Origin: Haemophilus sp. CCUG 60358
GTDB taxonomy: Bacteria > Pseudomonadota > Gammaproteobacteria > Enterobacterales > Pasteurellaceae
NCBI RefSeq assembly: GCF_001679485.1
Contig: NZ_LZOZ01000014.1
Location: 124,001-188,000, forward strand
DNA: 64,000 nucleotides
Reading direction: 5' to 3'
Positions within the stretch are counted from its first letter, which is position 1. Every line of letters starts with the position of its first letter. Below the pieces are notes generated by a model, which saw only the letters and a list, made by a program, of their open reading frames with translations, made no database searches and was not told the DNA's origin. Shown here piece after piece: positions 1 to 8,356 of the stretch. Made by a program: the position numbers and the translations under genes.

Positions 1-366
1 TCGGCGAGATTTTTCATTAAATTTAAAGGCCTTTTGAATCGCTTCAAAATCAAAGCCCCAGTGGTTTGGAAATTTTTGATCTTCAGCGGCAATCACTGCA
101 AGTTGCATATTTGGTGAGATTTCATCAAGGCTCACCCAATCGTATTTGATTGAATAGCTGAAATCCAACTGTAATAAGTGCCCAATTTTTTGCTGTGCCA
201 TATAGGCAGAGAAGGGAACAGGGATAAAGCGGAAGCAAATGAAAAATGCCAGGATTGCGAGAGAAAAACGCCACGCAACCCGTTGCCAATTTTTTTTCCA
301 CCAAGATGGGTGAAAAAGAGGTAAAAGTGCGGTCAAAATTCGCTTAGTTTTTTGCAGCTTGCTCAT
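1..366 (-). CDS. mtgA: Monofunctional peptidoglycan glycosyltransferase, N-terminal part
   Basis: Polymerises lipid II into glycan strands at the inner membrane (GT51 family). Only the first 122 residues lie in the window; the gene runs off the left edge. The start I chose is the ATG at 366, which overlaps the end of trpR by 23 bases and gives MSKLQKTKRILTALLPLFHP. A basic, tryptophan-rich N-terminus is followed by one membrane anchor (about residues 28-50). The GT51 signature then appears near residue 95: AVIAAEDQKFPNHWGFDFEA, with the catalytic glutamate in the AED motif. It is the last gene of a slt-trpR-mtgA run. Confidence 0.9.
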   Translation of the reverse strand, partial: MSKLQKTKRILTALLPLFHPSWWKKNWQRVAWRFSLAILAFFICFRFIPVPFSAYMAQQKIGHLLQLDFSYSIKYDWVSLDEISPNMQLAVIAAEDQKFPNHWGFDFEAIQKAFKFNEKSRR

Positions 367-652
367 CGAGTTGGCTTTTCACCCAGTTTATAAAATCCGG
401 ATCCATTGTTTTGAGCATATTAGAACCACGAGTAATGGTTGCCGCACTGGTATTGAGATTTTGTTGAATCTCTCGTTGTGAGAGATTTTTATCCAATAAC
501 TGCGCCACGATTTGTAAACGTAAACCCACTGCATCACGCTCATCTGGCGTGAGCAGAAGCGTTAATAAATCTTGTGCTTTTCCTTGTTCAAACGCGGCTT
601 GCAAGGTCGCGAGGAAAGCATTCCATTGTTCTAAATTGCGACTAATATACAT
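344..652 (-). CDS. trpR: Trp operon repressor
   Basis: Tryptophan-activated DNA-binding repressor of trp and aro genes. The 102 residues are the normal length for TrpR. The family core is visible: LLTPDERDAVGLRLQIVAQLL, then the helix-turn-helix around residues 58-82 (LSQREIQQNLNTSAATITRGSN), whose recognition helix carries the TITRGSN signature. It sits 32 bases downstream of slt, the same order as in E. coli, and a trp-operator-like palindrome lies in that gap, so autoregulation is likely. The 3' end overlaps mtgA. Confidence 0.96.
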   Translation of the reverse strand: MYISRNLEQWNAFLATLQAAFEQGKAQDLLTLLLTPDERDAVGLRLQIVAQLLDKNLSQREIQQNLNTSAATITRGSNMLKTMDPDFINWVKSQLDEQAAKN

Positions 653-666
653 ATCAACAATCCTAT

Positions 667-680
667 ACTATTAAACTAGT
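667..680. promoter_or_regulatory. Probable Trp operator of trpR
   Basis: ACTATTAAACTAGT matches the E. coli operator core ACTAGTTAACTAGT at 12 of 14 positions. It lies 15 bases upstream of the trpR start, between slt and trpR. A second ACTAGT at 684-689 makes ACTAGT-GCG-ACTAGT. The site suggests autorepression; no -10/-35 was assigned. Confidence 0.6.
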
Positions 681-684
681 GCGA

Positions 685-2922
685 CTAGTATAGCCGATCG
701 TATTCCTCTTTGCTAAAGGTTTGTAATTTTTCTTTGTCTTGTAGGTGTTGATAGTAAAAATCGTAAGTTAATACGTTTTGAACATAACCTCGCGTTTCAA
801 AGAACGGAATAGAGGCAATAAATTCATCCATGGCCAATTTGCCATTGGCTCTCGCAAGCCATTTTTCTACACGGCTTGCTCCCGCATTATAGGCGGAGGC
901 GATCAAAATGCGGTTATTAGGGTATTTAGCATTTAACTCATTTAAGTGAGCCGTACCGAGTAAAATATTATTAAGCGGTTTGAATAAATCTAACTCTCCA
1001 TTATAAGGAAGTTGCTGATTTTCTGCCGTTTTTTGCGCGGTACTTGGTAATAGCTGCATTAATCCTCGCGCATTTGCGGAAGATTGTGCCATTGGATTCC
1101 AAGCACTTTCTTGGCGAGCAATTGCCATCGCAAAAGTTTTGGTTACACGATTATCCACAATCGCTTGAGGTTCCGTTTCGCTGAGATTCACATTACTGAG
1201 AGCAATATCAAAATATTGACTATAAGCATTTGGTAAACGTAATCCGATATAATCCCATGCTTTCGCAATAATCGACCCATCCACACCTAATTCAAACCAA
1301 TTTTGTTCATTCGCATATTGGCTTAAAGCAATCTGTAGTTGTTCTTCTTGCGATAATTTTTCTAACAGAAAACGCCAACGTTGTTTGGCAGCGCCTAATC
1401 GATCTAATTGACGTAATTCAGCAATTTCTGCGAGCTCTGGTTGAAATTTTTTATATTCATGTGCCCAGTAGGGATCGGAAATACTCCGCGCGACATATAA
1501 TTCTGCTTGACCGAAATCATATCCTGCGCCACGATTTTCAGGATATAATTTTGCTGTCGCTAACATTGGGTAGAATCCGCGTTCGTTGCTTAATTCAGAG
1601 AATATTTCTTTGGCTTTTGTGACATTCTCTTTTTCGAGTGCTTTCCCCATCCAATAACGCCATTCTTGTTTTTGCTTCGCTTCATTGGAAAGGGCATTCA
1701 ACCAACCTAATAAATCCGTTTTTTGCCAAATAGCCGTACGCAAACGACGTTCAATGAGGTTATCGGCATTCAGTTTTAGGATTTCTTGATCGCGCCATTG
1801 CACAAAGTTGGGGCTTTCGTTATCAAAGAAACGGCTAATAAAGGCGATTTTCCAATCACGTAATTCAGTTTCGTTTAATTGCCAAGTCTTCGCCCATTGC
1901 TCGTAAGGGGTGAAGGTTGGCTCATTCATATTTTCTGGAATAGTACGCAGATAACGAGCAAAACCGAGCACTACGACAAATTTATTGGTGATTTTATTCG
2001 TATTACCATCGATTAATGGCAATTTCTCAGCGAGTGTTTTCAAATTGGCTGGATTTTTTAAGAGATCCTGATAGAGCGCTAAATGAGCGGCTACTTGCTC
2101 ATCTTCTTTAGCGTTCTCAATTTTTTCTAACTCTTTAGCGAGTATTTCTAATCCTTTCGCATCATTTTTACTGAAGAGCATTTCAGCTTTTTGATAGATT
2201 TTTTCTGGAGTACGGCCACCCTGTGAATACCAAGCTGTCCAGAGTTGAGCATCATTAGGAAGCTCTGCATTGTTGAGCCAAAGCTGTTCATACTCAGACA
2301 AAATAGCCGATTTATCCTTGTCGTTTGATTGGTTTTCTGCCGTTTGACTAGTATTGGATGCTTCTATTTGATATTTAGCCGTAAGTACAGCAATTTGTCT
2401 TTCCAAATTATTTGGCGTGAGTTTGGCAAGTGCTTGAGTATCTTCAGCATTGATTAACAAAGTAAAAATACTTTGTTCTAATTTTCCACGTAGAAAATGG
2501 GAGGAATGTTGCTGAATAAATTGTTCAATGTCTGTTCTCAATGCATTCACTTCTTCACGAGGCGTATCGCGATTAACGGTTTTTACACGTGCATCTAAAT
2601 AAGCCACTATAGCATCAGTTTGCAATGGATAACCTTTTAAAGAATCAATAAGCCCAAGAAATAATTTGGCATTATTAGAAACATGATTATTTTTGACCGC
2701 ACTTTTAAGTAGCGACTCTAATTGCAGAAAAGTCGCGCGTTGTTCAATCAGCTTTAATTCATGAGCGTGCTGTTGTTGTGCCCATTTGGCTTGTTCTTCA
2801 GCAAGGTTAATTTGTGGCGCAGTTTCATTTTTGCTTTTATGAGCATGCTGATTAGCCAAAGCTGAGCCTGAAAGTGCGGTTAAAATCAATAACGAAATTG
2901 TCGTGTGTTTAAGTGCTCGCAT
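685..2922 (-). CDS. slt: Soluble lytic murein transglycosylase
   Basis: Periplasmic enzyme that cleaves the MurNAc-GlcNAc bond and releases 1,6-anhydro muropeptides. I chose the ATG at 2922 because it gives a clean signal peptide (MRALKHTTISLLILTALSGSALA); an ATG four codons upstream at 2934 is also open. A long helical superhelix domain (about residues 30-580) precedes the C-terminal goose-lysozyme-like SLT domain. That domain shows the catalytic glutamate in AIARQESAWNP (about residue 605), then GLMQLLPSTA and the AYNAG motif. The start codon lies directly behind a hairpin that terminates the upstream yci operon. Confidence 0.94.
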   Translation of the reverse strand: MRALKHTTISLLILTALSGSALANQHAHKSKNETAPQINLAEEQAKWAQQQHAHELKLIEQRATFLQLESLLKSAVKNNHVSNNAKLFLGLIDSLKGYPLQTDAIVAYLDARVKTVNRDTPREEVNALRTDIEQFIQQHSSHFLRGKLEQSIFTLLINAEDTQALAKLTPNNLERQIAVLTAKYQIEASNTSQTAENQSNDKDKSAILSEYEQLWLNNAELPNDAQLWTAWYSQGGRTPEKIYQKAEMLFSKNDAKGLEILAKELEKIENAKEDEQVAAHLALYQDLLKNPANLKTLAEKLPLIDGNTNKITNKFVVVLGFARYLRTIPENMNEPTFTPYEQWAKTWQLNETELRDWKIAFISRFFDNESPNFVQWRDQEILKLNADNLIERRLRTAIWQKTDLLGWLNALSNEAKQKQEWRYWMGKALEKENVTKAKEIFSELSNERGFYPMLATAKLYPENRGAGYDFGQAELYVARSISDPYWAHEYKKFQPELAEIAELRQLDRLGAAKQRWRFLLEKLSQEEQLQIALSQYANEQNWFELGVDGSIIAKAWDYIGLRLPNAYSQYFDIALSNVNLSETEPQAIVDNRVTKTFAMAIARQESAWNPMAQSSANARGLMQLLPSTAQKTAENQQLPYNGELDLFKPLNNILLGTAHLNELNAKYPNNRILIASAYNAGASRVEKWLARANGKLAMDEFIASIPFFETRGYVQNVLTYDFYYQHLQDKEKLQTFSKEEYDRLY

Positions 2923-2942
2923 AGGAGATTCCATATAAAGAG

Positions 2943-2968
2943 AAAGACGGATATTTAGATCCGTCTTT
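2943..2968 (-). terminator. Terminator after yciI
   Basis: A 10-bp perfect stem (AAAGACGGAT, 6-base loop, inverse arm) lies between the yciI stop and the slt start. On the minus strand it is followed by CTCTTT, a weak T tract. It should separate the yci operon from slt. Confidence 0.6.
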
Positions 2969-2988
2969 GAGTGTAGAGTTAGTTTTAT

Positions 2989-3285
2989 TTAGAAAACTTT
3001 TTTGAAAGGCTTCACAATCACATCACTGTAAACGCCAGCTTCAACATAAGGATCTTGTGCTGCCCAGTCTTTTGCTGCAGACAGGCTTTCGAATTGAGCA
3101 ATCACAGTCGAGCCTGTAAAGCCAGCTTCACCTGGATTTTCATCGTCAATGGTTGGATTGGGACCGGCGGTTAATAAACGACCTTCTGCTTGTAATTGTT
3201 TTAAGCGAGCGAGATGCTGCTCACGTACAGCAAGGCGTTTTTCTAAAGTGCCAGGAATATCTTGGGCAAAAATCACGTAATACAT
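2989..3285 (-). CDS. yciI: YciI family protein
   Basis: Small ferredoxin-like-fold protein of the YCII family; its biochemical role is unknown. The start is the ATG at 3285, giving 98 residues beginning [17 protein letters not shown]. An AAGGA at 3292-3296 is placed correctly for it; the longer reading frame would start inside the ribosome-binding region. The conserved His/Asp pair can be seen ([11 protein letters not shown]; later the [17 protein letters not shown] segment). Last gene of yciC-yciB-yciA-yciI. Confidence 0.9.
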   Translation of the reverse strand: MYYVIFAQDIPGTLEKRLAVREQHLARLKQLQAEGRLLTAGPNPTIDDENPGEAGFTGSTVIAQFESLSAAKDWAAQDPYVEAGVYSDVIVKPFKKVF

Positions 3286-3296
3286 CATTTTTCCTT

Positions 3297-3767
3297 TTAA
3301 CAACTTAATTGTAATTCTTCGATGGTGGCTAACGCACGTTCTAGTTCAAGATTACCTTCACGTGGAATAGAGCGGGATTTGCCGTCTTTTCCTACGGCGA
3401 CAAAGGTAAATACAGCATCTGTCACGCAGTAACGTTCCCCAATTGGTTCACTGGCAACTTTTTTCACCCATACTTCTACCTTGATTTTAATAGAAGAACG
3501 ACCCACACTGAGACATTGGCCGTAACAACACACCACGTCACCGACGGCGATAGGTTTGATGAAGTTCATACTTTCTACGGCAACGGTGACAACGCGACCA
3601 TGAGCAATTTCTTTTGCTAGAATTGCTCCGCCCATATCCATTTGTGACATAATCCAGCCACCGAAAATATCACCGTTCGCGTTGGTATCTGAAGGCATCG
3701 CTAAGGTACGTAATAATAATACGCCTTTAGATTGACGACTGTTTTTATCGATAAGATTTGAAACCAT
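3297..3767 (-). CDS. yciA: Acyl-CoA thioesterase YciA
   Basis: Hotdog-fold thioesterase that hydrolyses a broad range of acyl-CoAs in the cytoplasm. The 156 residues match the family length. The sequence is very close to what I remember of H. influenzae HI0827, a structurally characterised YciA. The signature [21 protein letters not shown] (about residues 24-44) carries the active-site Asn/Asp region, and [11 protein letters not shown] follows. Its ATG overlaps the yciB stop as TAATG, indicating translational coupling. Confidence 0.95.
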   Translation of the reverse strand: MVSNLIDKNSRQSKGVLLLRTLAMPSDTNANGDIFGGWIMSQMDMGGAILAKEIAHGRVVTVAVESMNFIKPIAVGDVVCCYGQCLSVGRSSIKIKVEVWVKKVASEPIGERYCVTDAVFTFVAVGKDGKSRSIPREGNLELERALATIEELQLSC

Positions 3768-4321
3768 TATTTGTCCCCGTCATTTTTTTGATCATCTTTA
3801 GGTAAGTAACGGTAAATATAAGCACCGCTGACAATTGTTGCAACAAAGGTCATACCAAGTAAACCAAAAGATTTGAAATCAACCCAAGCATCTTCAGACA
3901 TATTTTGGCTGATATAAATATTTACCAGCATACACAGAATAAAAAATCCTGCCCAGCCTACATTTAATTTGTTCCACACATTATCCGGTAATTGGATTTC
4001 TTTGCCTAATAACTTTTTCACCAGTGGCGTATTGAATTGGAATTGTGCAACCAATAAAACAATGGCGAAGAGGGCATTAATAATCGTGACTTTCCATTGT
4101 AGATATTTGATTTCATTGAAATAAGCAGTAAGCAAACCAAAAAAGACGACAGCAATTGCCATGATTTTTTGTTGTTTCTCAATCATGCCATATTTCAGTT
4201 TTAGTACAACCATCTGAATGATGGTCGCGATCACTAAGACAATCGCCGCCTCACGCACCTCAAACATTTTGTAGGTGATGAAAAAGAGAACAAGAGGAAT
4301 AAATTCAAGAAGTTGCTTCAT
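3767..4321 (-). CDS. yciB: Inner membrane septation protein YciB (IspA family)
   Basis: Integral inner-membrane protein of the YciB/IspA family, associated with cell division and envelope synthesis. The 184 residues form five or so hydrophobic segments. The family opening [18 protein letters not shown] and the internal [11 protein letters not shown] and [13 protein letters not shown] segments are recognisable. It is separated from yciC by one base and overlaps yciA by one base (TAATG). Confidence 0.93.
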   Translation of the reverse strand: MKQLLEFIPLVLFFITYKMFEVREAAIVLVIATIIQMVVLKLKYGMIEKQQKIMAIAVVFFGLLTAYFNEIKYLQWKVTIINALFAIVLLVAQFQFNTPLVKKLLGKEIQLPDNVWNKLNVGWAGFFILCMLVNIYISQNMSEDAWVDFKSFGLLGMTFVATIVSGAYIYRYLPKDDQKNDGDK

Positions 4322-4322
4322 A

Positions 4323-5078
4323 TTATGCCTTCATAAATAAACTGTAAAAACGGTAAGTAAATACCAAAATAAATAGTTGAAATAATGCTACCAAAATGCC
4401 AAAAATCACACTTAGAAATGATGTACCTAGGATTGCACCAACGCTATTCACTAATAAAGGTAGAAGTAAATAAGTGATCAAAGCATAAATAATCAATATG
4501 CCATTACGTTTAACACCCGCACGCCACACTTGTAAAGCACTTTGCCCGATAGATTGATTGGATGCAATGTAATGCACAGGCGATAAGCATAGGCGAACAA
4601 AGAAAAATAAACCAAATACCATTGAAACAAAGGCTAGAGGGGAGTGCGCATTTTTGCTTAAAAATGAACTCACAACATCAACCATGCCAAAGAGAAGTGG
4701 CAAGCTCATAAAAATATCTAAAACCACCACACCTAAAAAACGACGCAATGTCAGCATGAGACCTTGATTAATCGGATTTTGATTTTGCTGACTAATATGA
4801 TGAATAGTTGCAATACCGAAGGTTGCAATAAAAGACATTAACAATTGTTGGAATACAAAAGATCCAATCAGTGCAGTTGGCTCCACTTTGCTTAAGGCAT
4901 TAATAATATCTTGTTGAGATGGATTAGGATTATTACCCAAACTTGGCAGAGGGACGCTTACTAATTGATTAATCAATTGTGCGACGACAAAAATCCCAAT
5001 GAAAATCAGCACGCTTTTTCGCTGATTACGCATAAAGTTGAGGCTATCTTGAAAAATCTGAGTAAAGTTAATTTGCAT
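4323..5078 (-). CDS. yciC: YciC family membrane protein (UPF0259)
   Basis: Predicted polytopic inner-membrane protein, 251 residues, function not established. Hydrophobic segments fall at about residues 22-45, 85-110, 115-140, 145-170, 190-215 and 220-248. It is the promoter-proximal gene of the yciCBA-yciI operon and is divergent from ompW, an arrangement also known from enterobacteria, which supports the family call. Confidence 0.88.
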   Translation of the reverse strand: MQINFTQIFQDSLNFMRNQRKSVLIFIGIFVVAQLINQLVSVPLPSLGNNPNPSQQDIINALSKVEPTALIGSFVFQQLLMSFIATFGIATIHHISQQNQNPINQGLMLTLRRFLGVVVLDIFMSLPLLFGMVDVVSSFLSKNAHSPLAFVSMVFGLFFFVRLCLSPVHYIASNQSIGQSALQVWRAGVKRNGILIIYALITYLLLPLLVNSVGAILGTSFLSVIFGILVALFQLFILVFTYRFYSLFMKA

Positions 5079-5191
5079 CTTATTTTCTCGGTAAAAAAAG
5101 TGAGGTAATTATACAAGCTTTGACATCAAAAAACTAAAAATACGAAAAATTGTTCTAGATTAAAAATTATTAATAATTATTTTTTGAAAAA

Positions 5192-5205
5192 TTGATTAAG
5201 ATCAC
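5192..5205 (+). promoter_or_regulatory. FNR site of ompW
   Basis: TTGATTAAGATCAC matches the FNR consensus TTGAT-N4-ATCAA at 9 of 10 fixed positions. A -10-like TATCAT at 5228-5233 predicts a start near 5240, which puts the site centre at about -41.5, the class II activator position. Anaerobic activation of ompW is therefore likely. Confidence 0.7.
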
Positions 5206-5291
5206 ATTTTTAATACTAAAAAATGGGTATCATATATTTACCCATAATTTGTATGGGAATTGATCTTAAAGAAAATGACTAAGGAGTCAAA

Positions 5292-5906
5292 ATGAAAAAA
5301 ACAGCATTAGCATTGGGATTGAGCACAGCATTATTAGCAGGTTTTGCAAACGCACATCAGCAAGGTGATGTTATTGTTAGAGCGGGTGGTGTTCTTGTGG
5401 ATACTCACACGACCACAAATAGCGATGTCTTCAAATTTAAAGTGAACAACAATACTCAATTGGGTTTAACCGGTACTTATATGTTCACTGATAACATCGG
5501 GGTAGAATTACTTGCGGCGACTCCTTTCAGTCATGAAATTAAGTTAGGTTCTGCCTTAGTAGGTAAAACTAAACATTTACCACCAAGTGTATATGCTCAA
5601 TACTATTTCTTTGATAAAGATGCTAGCGTACGTCCTTATGTAGGTGCGGGTCTTAACTACACGACATTTTTCAGTGAAAAAGCTAAGTTAGCTGGCGTAT
5701 CTGATCTTAGATTAAAAGATTCAGTTGGCCCAATTGCGAACGTGGGTATCGATATTAAACTGACTGACAACCTTTATCTCAATGCGGCAATGTGGTATGC
5801 GAACATTAAAACCAAAGCGCGTTTTAATTTAGCTGGTGAAAATCATACGGTGAAGGTGAAACTTGACCCTACAGTATATTTCGTAGGTTTAGGTTATCGT
5901 TTCTAA
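5292..5906 (+). CDS. ompW: OmpW family outer membrane protein
   Basis: Small eight-stranded outer-membrane beta-barrel that forms a hydrophobic channel. A signal peptide is clear (MKKTALALGLSTALLAGFANA, cleaved before HQQGDV). The mature barrel shows OmpW features: GDVIVRAGG near the start, GLTGTYMFTDNIGVELLAAT, PYVGAGLNYTTFF, and a C-terminal aromatic residue (YFVGLGYRF) for barrel insertion. An AAGGAG ribosome-binding site is 7 bases upstream. Neighbouring yciC is divergent and an FNR site lies in the shared region. Confidence 0.95.
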   Translation: MKKTALALGLSTALLAGFANAHQQGDVIVRAGGVLVDTHTTTNSDVFKFKVNNNTQLGLTGTYMFTDNIGVELLAATPFSHEIKLGSALVGKTKHLPPSVYAQYYFFDKDASVRPYVGAGLNYTTFFSEKAKLAGVSDLRLKDSVGPIANVGIDIKLTDNLYLNAAMWYANIKTKARFNLAGENHTVKVKLDPTVYFVGLGYRF

Positions 5907-5923
5907 TAGAACCTTGCTCTGAA

Positions 5924-5958
5924 AAAAAGCGGTACACAATGTGTATCGCTTTTTATTT
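5924..5958 (+). terminator. Terminator after ompW
   Basis: A 14-bp stem (AAAAAGCGGTACAC, AAT loop, GTGTATCGCTTTTT; one G-U pair) ends in a T tract. It lies between the converging ompW and purN and may serve both. Confidence 0.8.
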
Positions 5959-5962
5959 CACT

Positions 5963-6601
5963 TTATTCAGCGGCATAGCCAGATATGGGTAAAGGGGAGT
6001 CGTCTAAATATGCTATACCGTTTTCGAGTTTTAATCGCTCTTCAATAAACCATTTAATCACTAAAGGATAAATATTATATTCCTGTTCACGTGTACGAAA
6101 CTCAATCTCCTCGACGGTATCACCAGGGAAAATCGGCACTTTAGCTTGTAACACAATGGCGCCGCCATCGATCTCTTCATTGACAAAATGTACGGTTGTA
6201 CCATGTTCACTCTCGCCATTCTCAAGTGCTCTTTGATAAGTGTGTATCCCGGGATATTTTGGCAGAAGAGAAGGGTGAATATTTAAAATTTTCCCCGCAA
6301 AACGTTGTGTGAATGGTTTGGTTAAGATTTTCATGTAACCGGCTAACACAATGAGATCAACACAGAGATCTTCTAAATAATCACCGATAGCCTTATCCAT
6401 ATCGAGATTAGAGGAAAAATCTTGGCGCAAAAAAACTCGGCTAGGAATGCCCGCACTTTTAGCGCGTTCTAAGCCAAATGAATCGATTTTATTACTGATG
6501 ACAGTCACAATTTTTCCTGGAATAAACCCAGTTTGACAAGCCTCAATTATTGCTTGAAGATTCGATCCTTGCCCTGAAATCAGGACGGCAATTTTTTTCA
6601 T
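5963..6601 (-). CDS. purN: Phosphoribosylglycinamide formyltransferase
   Basis: GART: transfers a formyl group from 10-formyl-THF to GAR in step 3 of purine synthesis. The 212 residues are typical. Visible are the phosphate-binding N-terminus (VLISGQGSNLQAI), the catalytic Asn-His-Asp set (ILNIHPSLLPKYPG and HFVNEEIDGGAIV) and the folate loop LAGYMKIL. It follows purM with a 68-base gap containing a hairpin, so it is probably transcribed from the PurR-controlled purM promoter. Confidence 0.96.
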   Translation of the reverse strand: MKKIAVLISGQGSNLQAIIEACQTGFIPGKIVTVISNKIDSFGLERAKSAGIPSRVFLRQDFSSNLDMDKAIGDYLEDLCVDLIVLAGYMKILTKPFTQRFAGKILNIHPSLLPKYPGIHTYQRALENGESEHGTTVHFVNEEIDGGAIVLQAKVPIFPGDTVEEIEFRTREQEYNIYPLVIKWFIEERLKLENGIAYLDDSPLPISGYAAE

Positions 6602-6619
6602 ATTATTCTACATAAAAGA

Positions 6620-6652
6620 AGGGCGAACCTTTCATTCTGAAATTTTCGCCCT
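6620..6652 (-). terminator. Hairpin between purM and purN
   Basis: AGGGCGAA and TTCGCCCT form an 8-bp stem around a 17-base loop. On the minus strand it is followed by TCTTTT. It may attenuate purN relative to purM or stabilise the purM message. Confidence 0.45.
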
Positions 6653-6669
6653 GAAATGGAAAAGAGAAA

Positions 6670-7707
6670 TTATTTGATGATAACCTGTGGTTCGTCATCT
6701 GTCGCACTTTCGATATGACCGATTAACCAGGCATTTTCACCCGATTGTTTTAAAATCGCTAAGGCGGTTTCTACTTCTGATTGTGGTAATGCAATCACCA
6801 TACCAACGCCACAGTTGAACGTACGGTACATTTCATAGGTTTCGATGTTGCCTTTTTCTTGTAACCATTTGAACACGGGCTGCCATTCCCAACTGCTTTC
6901 ATCGATAACAGCTTTGGTATTTTTCGGTAATACACGAGGGATATTTTCCCAGAAACCGCCACCCGTTAAGTGTGCAATAGCATGAACTTCCGTTTGTTTA
7001 ATTAAAGCGAGAACAGATTTTACATAGATTTTTGTCGGCGCAAGCACTTGTTCACTTAATGGGCGACCATTTAATTGTTCAGTGGCTGGGTTTACGTCTG
7101 CAACATCAATGACTTTACGAATTAAAGAATAACCGTTTGAATGTGGGCCACTAGAACCAAGCGCGATTAAAGCATCACCTGTTTTAACTTGACTGCCATC
7201 AATGATTTCTGATTTTTCAACCACACCCACACAGAAACCGGCAAGGTCATAATCGCCAGCGTGGTACATACCCGGCATTTCAGCGGTTTCACCACCCACT
7301 AATGCACAACCCGATTGCACACAGCCTTCAGCGATACCTTTTACCACATCAGAGGCAACATCTACGTCAAGTTTGCCCGTGGCGTAGTAATCTAAGAAGA
7401 ATAATGGTTCGGCACCTTGCACGACTAAATCGTTAACACACATTGCAACCAAATCAATACCGATGGTATCGTGTTTTTTTAAGTCAATGGCTAAGCGTAA
7501 TTTTGTGCCCACACCGTCTGTGCCGGAAACAAGGATAGGTTCTTTATATTTGCCCGGAATGGCACATAATGCACCAAACCCACCTAATCCCCCGATGACT
7601 TCAGGGCGAGTTGTCCGTTTTACGTGTGGTTTAATACGTTCAACTAATTCGTTACCGGCATTAATATCCACGCCTGCATCTTTATAACTTAATGATGGTT
7701 TGCTCAC
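6670..7707 (-). CDS. purM: Phosphoribosylformylglycinamidine cyclo-ligase
   Basis: AIR synthetase, step 5 of purine synthesis; ATP-dependent closure of the imidazole ring. The 345 residues match the family. The N-terminal [16 protein letters not shown] and GGFGALC, the [15 protein letters not shown]-binding loop and the C-terminal [16 protein letters not shown] are hallmark segments. First gene of purMN, with a perfect PurR-type palindrome 58 bases upstream. Confidence 0.97.
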   Translation of the reverse strand: MSKPSLSYKDAGVDINAGNELVERIKPHVKRTTRPEVIGGLGGFGALCAIPGKYKEPILVSGTDGVGTKLRLAIDLKKHDTIGIDLVAMCVNDLVVQGAEPLFFLDYYATGKLDVDVASDVVKGIAEGCVQSGCALVGGETAEMPGMYHAGDYDLAGFCVGVVEKSEIIDGSQVKTGDALIALGSSGPHSNGYSLIRKVIDVADVNPATEQLNGRPLSEQVLAPTKIYVKSVLALIKQTEVHAIAHLTGGGFWENIPRVLPKNTKAVIDESSWEWQPVFKWLQEKGNIETYEMYRTFNCGVGMVIALPQSEVETALAILKQSGENAWLIGHIESATDDEPQVIIK

Positions 7708-7764
7708 AATGTTGTCCTATATTTTTAGGTTAAATGATAAAACGGCGTGATTGTATCAGATTAA

Positions 7765-7776
7765 GCAAACGTTTGC
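7765..7776. promoter_or_regulatory. PurR box of purMN
   Basis: GCAAACGTTTGC is a perfect 12-bp palindrome identical to the core of the PurR operator. It lies 58-69 bases upstream of the purM start, as expected for purine repression. Confidence 0.85.
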
Positions 7777-7809
7777 GATAGTGATTTAATCAGGATTTAA
7801 GCAAAAAAA

Positions 7810-7845
7810 TGACCGCACTTTATTTTGCATGATAAAGTGCGGTCA
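7810..7845 (-). terminator. Uptake-signal-pair terminator after the YfcZ-like gene
   Basis: Two inverted uptake signals (TGACCGCACTTTAT, 8-base loop, ATAAAGTGCGGTCA) form a perfect 14-bp stem. On the minus strand a T7 run follows after one A, so it should terminate the gene at 7861-8148. Confidence 0.85.
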
Positions 7846-7860
7846 ATTTCAAAAGTGTTT

Positions 7861-8148
7861 TTAGCGATTCGCTAATTCGAAAATTATCGCTTCAGCTTGG
7901 CAGCTAAATGTAAAACGAGCCGTTAAATTGGCGCCATTTTCAGTTTCTGTGATTTCACTTTTAATGTCGCAAGGATCGCTTTCTGTTTTGCGTGCTTTTT
8001 CAACGAAACGATTAAGTGCCGCTTCAGCTTCAGCTTTATTCGCATAGGTTTGATGAATATCAACAGAGCAATCTGAACCGTCAATAATCGTACCCACATC
8101 AACACAACTACAAGTGAGAGATTCTTCTGCTTTGCATGTTACTGTCAT
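7861..8148 (-). CDS. yfcZ: YfcZ/YiiS family protein (DUF406)
   Basis: Small cytoplasmic protein of unknown function, 95 residues. It resembles the YfcZ/YiiS family: an early Cys-rich segment (CKAEESLTCSCVDVGTIIDG), then YANKAEAEAALNRFVEKAR and a C-terminal FSCQAEAIIFELANR. It is divergent from fadL, and E. coli yfcZ is also next to fadL, which supports the assignment. It has its own terminator. No function should be inferred from the neighbour alone. Confidence 0.82.
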   Translation of the reverse strand: MTVTCKAEESLTCSCVDVGTIIDGSDCSVDIHQTYANKAEAEAALNRFVEKARKTESDPCDIKSEITETENGANLTARFTFSCQAEAIIFELANR

Positions 8149-8249
8149 AGGATTTCCTTATTTTAAAATTAAGATTGATCATATTTTAGCACTTTTGAGC
8201 CACCTGCAAAAGTAACTACATTTTTTTAATTTAAATATCATTTGTTTAC

Positions 8250-8266
8250 CACTGGTCGGAACACTT
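8250..8266. promoter_or_regulatory. FadR-like operator upstream of fadL
   Basis: CACTGGTCGGAACACTT matches the FadR consensus AACTGGTCGGACCAGTT at 14 of 17 positions. It lies 90 bases upstream of fadL, in the region shared with the divergent YfcZ-like gene. Repression of fadL by FadR is known in E. coli; here it is inferred. Confidence 0.6.
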
Positions 8267-8356
8267 AAAAATTAGTATGAAATAATTTGCACTCCATTTA
8301 TTGGAGTTTTAGAATCTCGCGGATTTTTTAATTATTATTAATAACAAAGGTTCCAA

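Noticed and set aside
7463..7687. Plus-strand ORF inside purM
   Set aside because: No ribosome-binding site, no recognisable domain, and it lies wholly antisense to purM.
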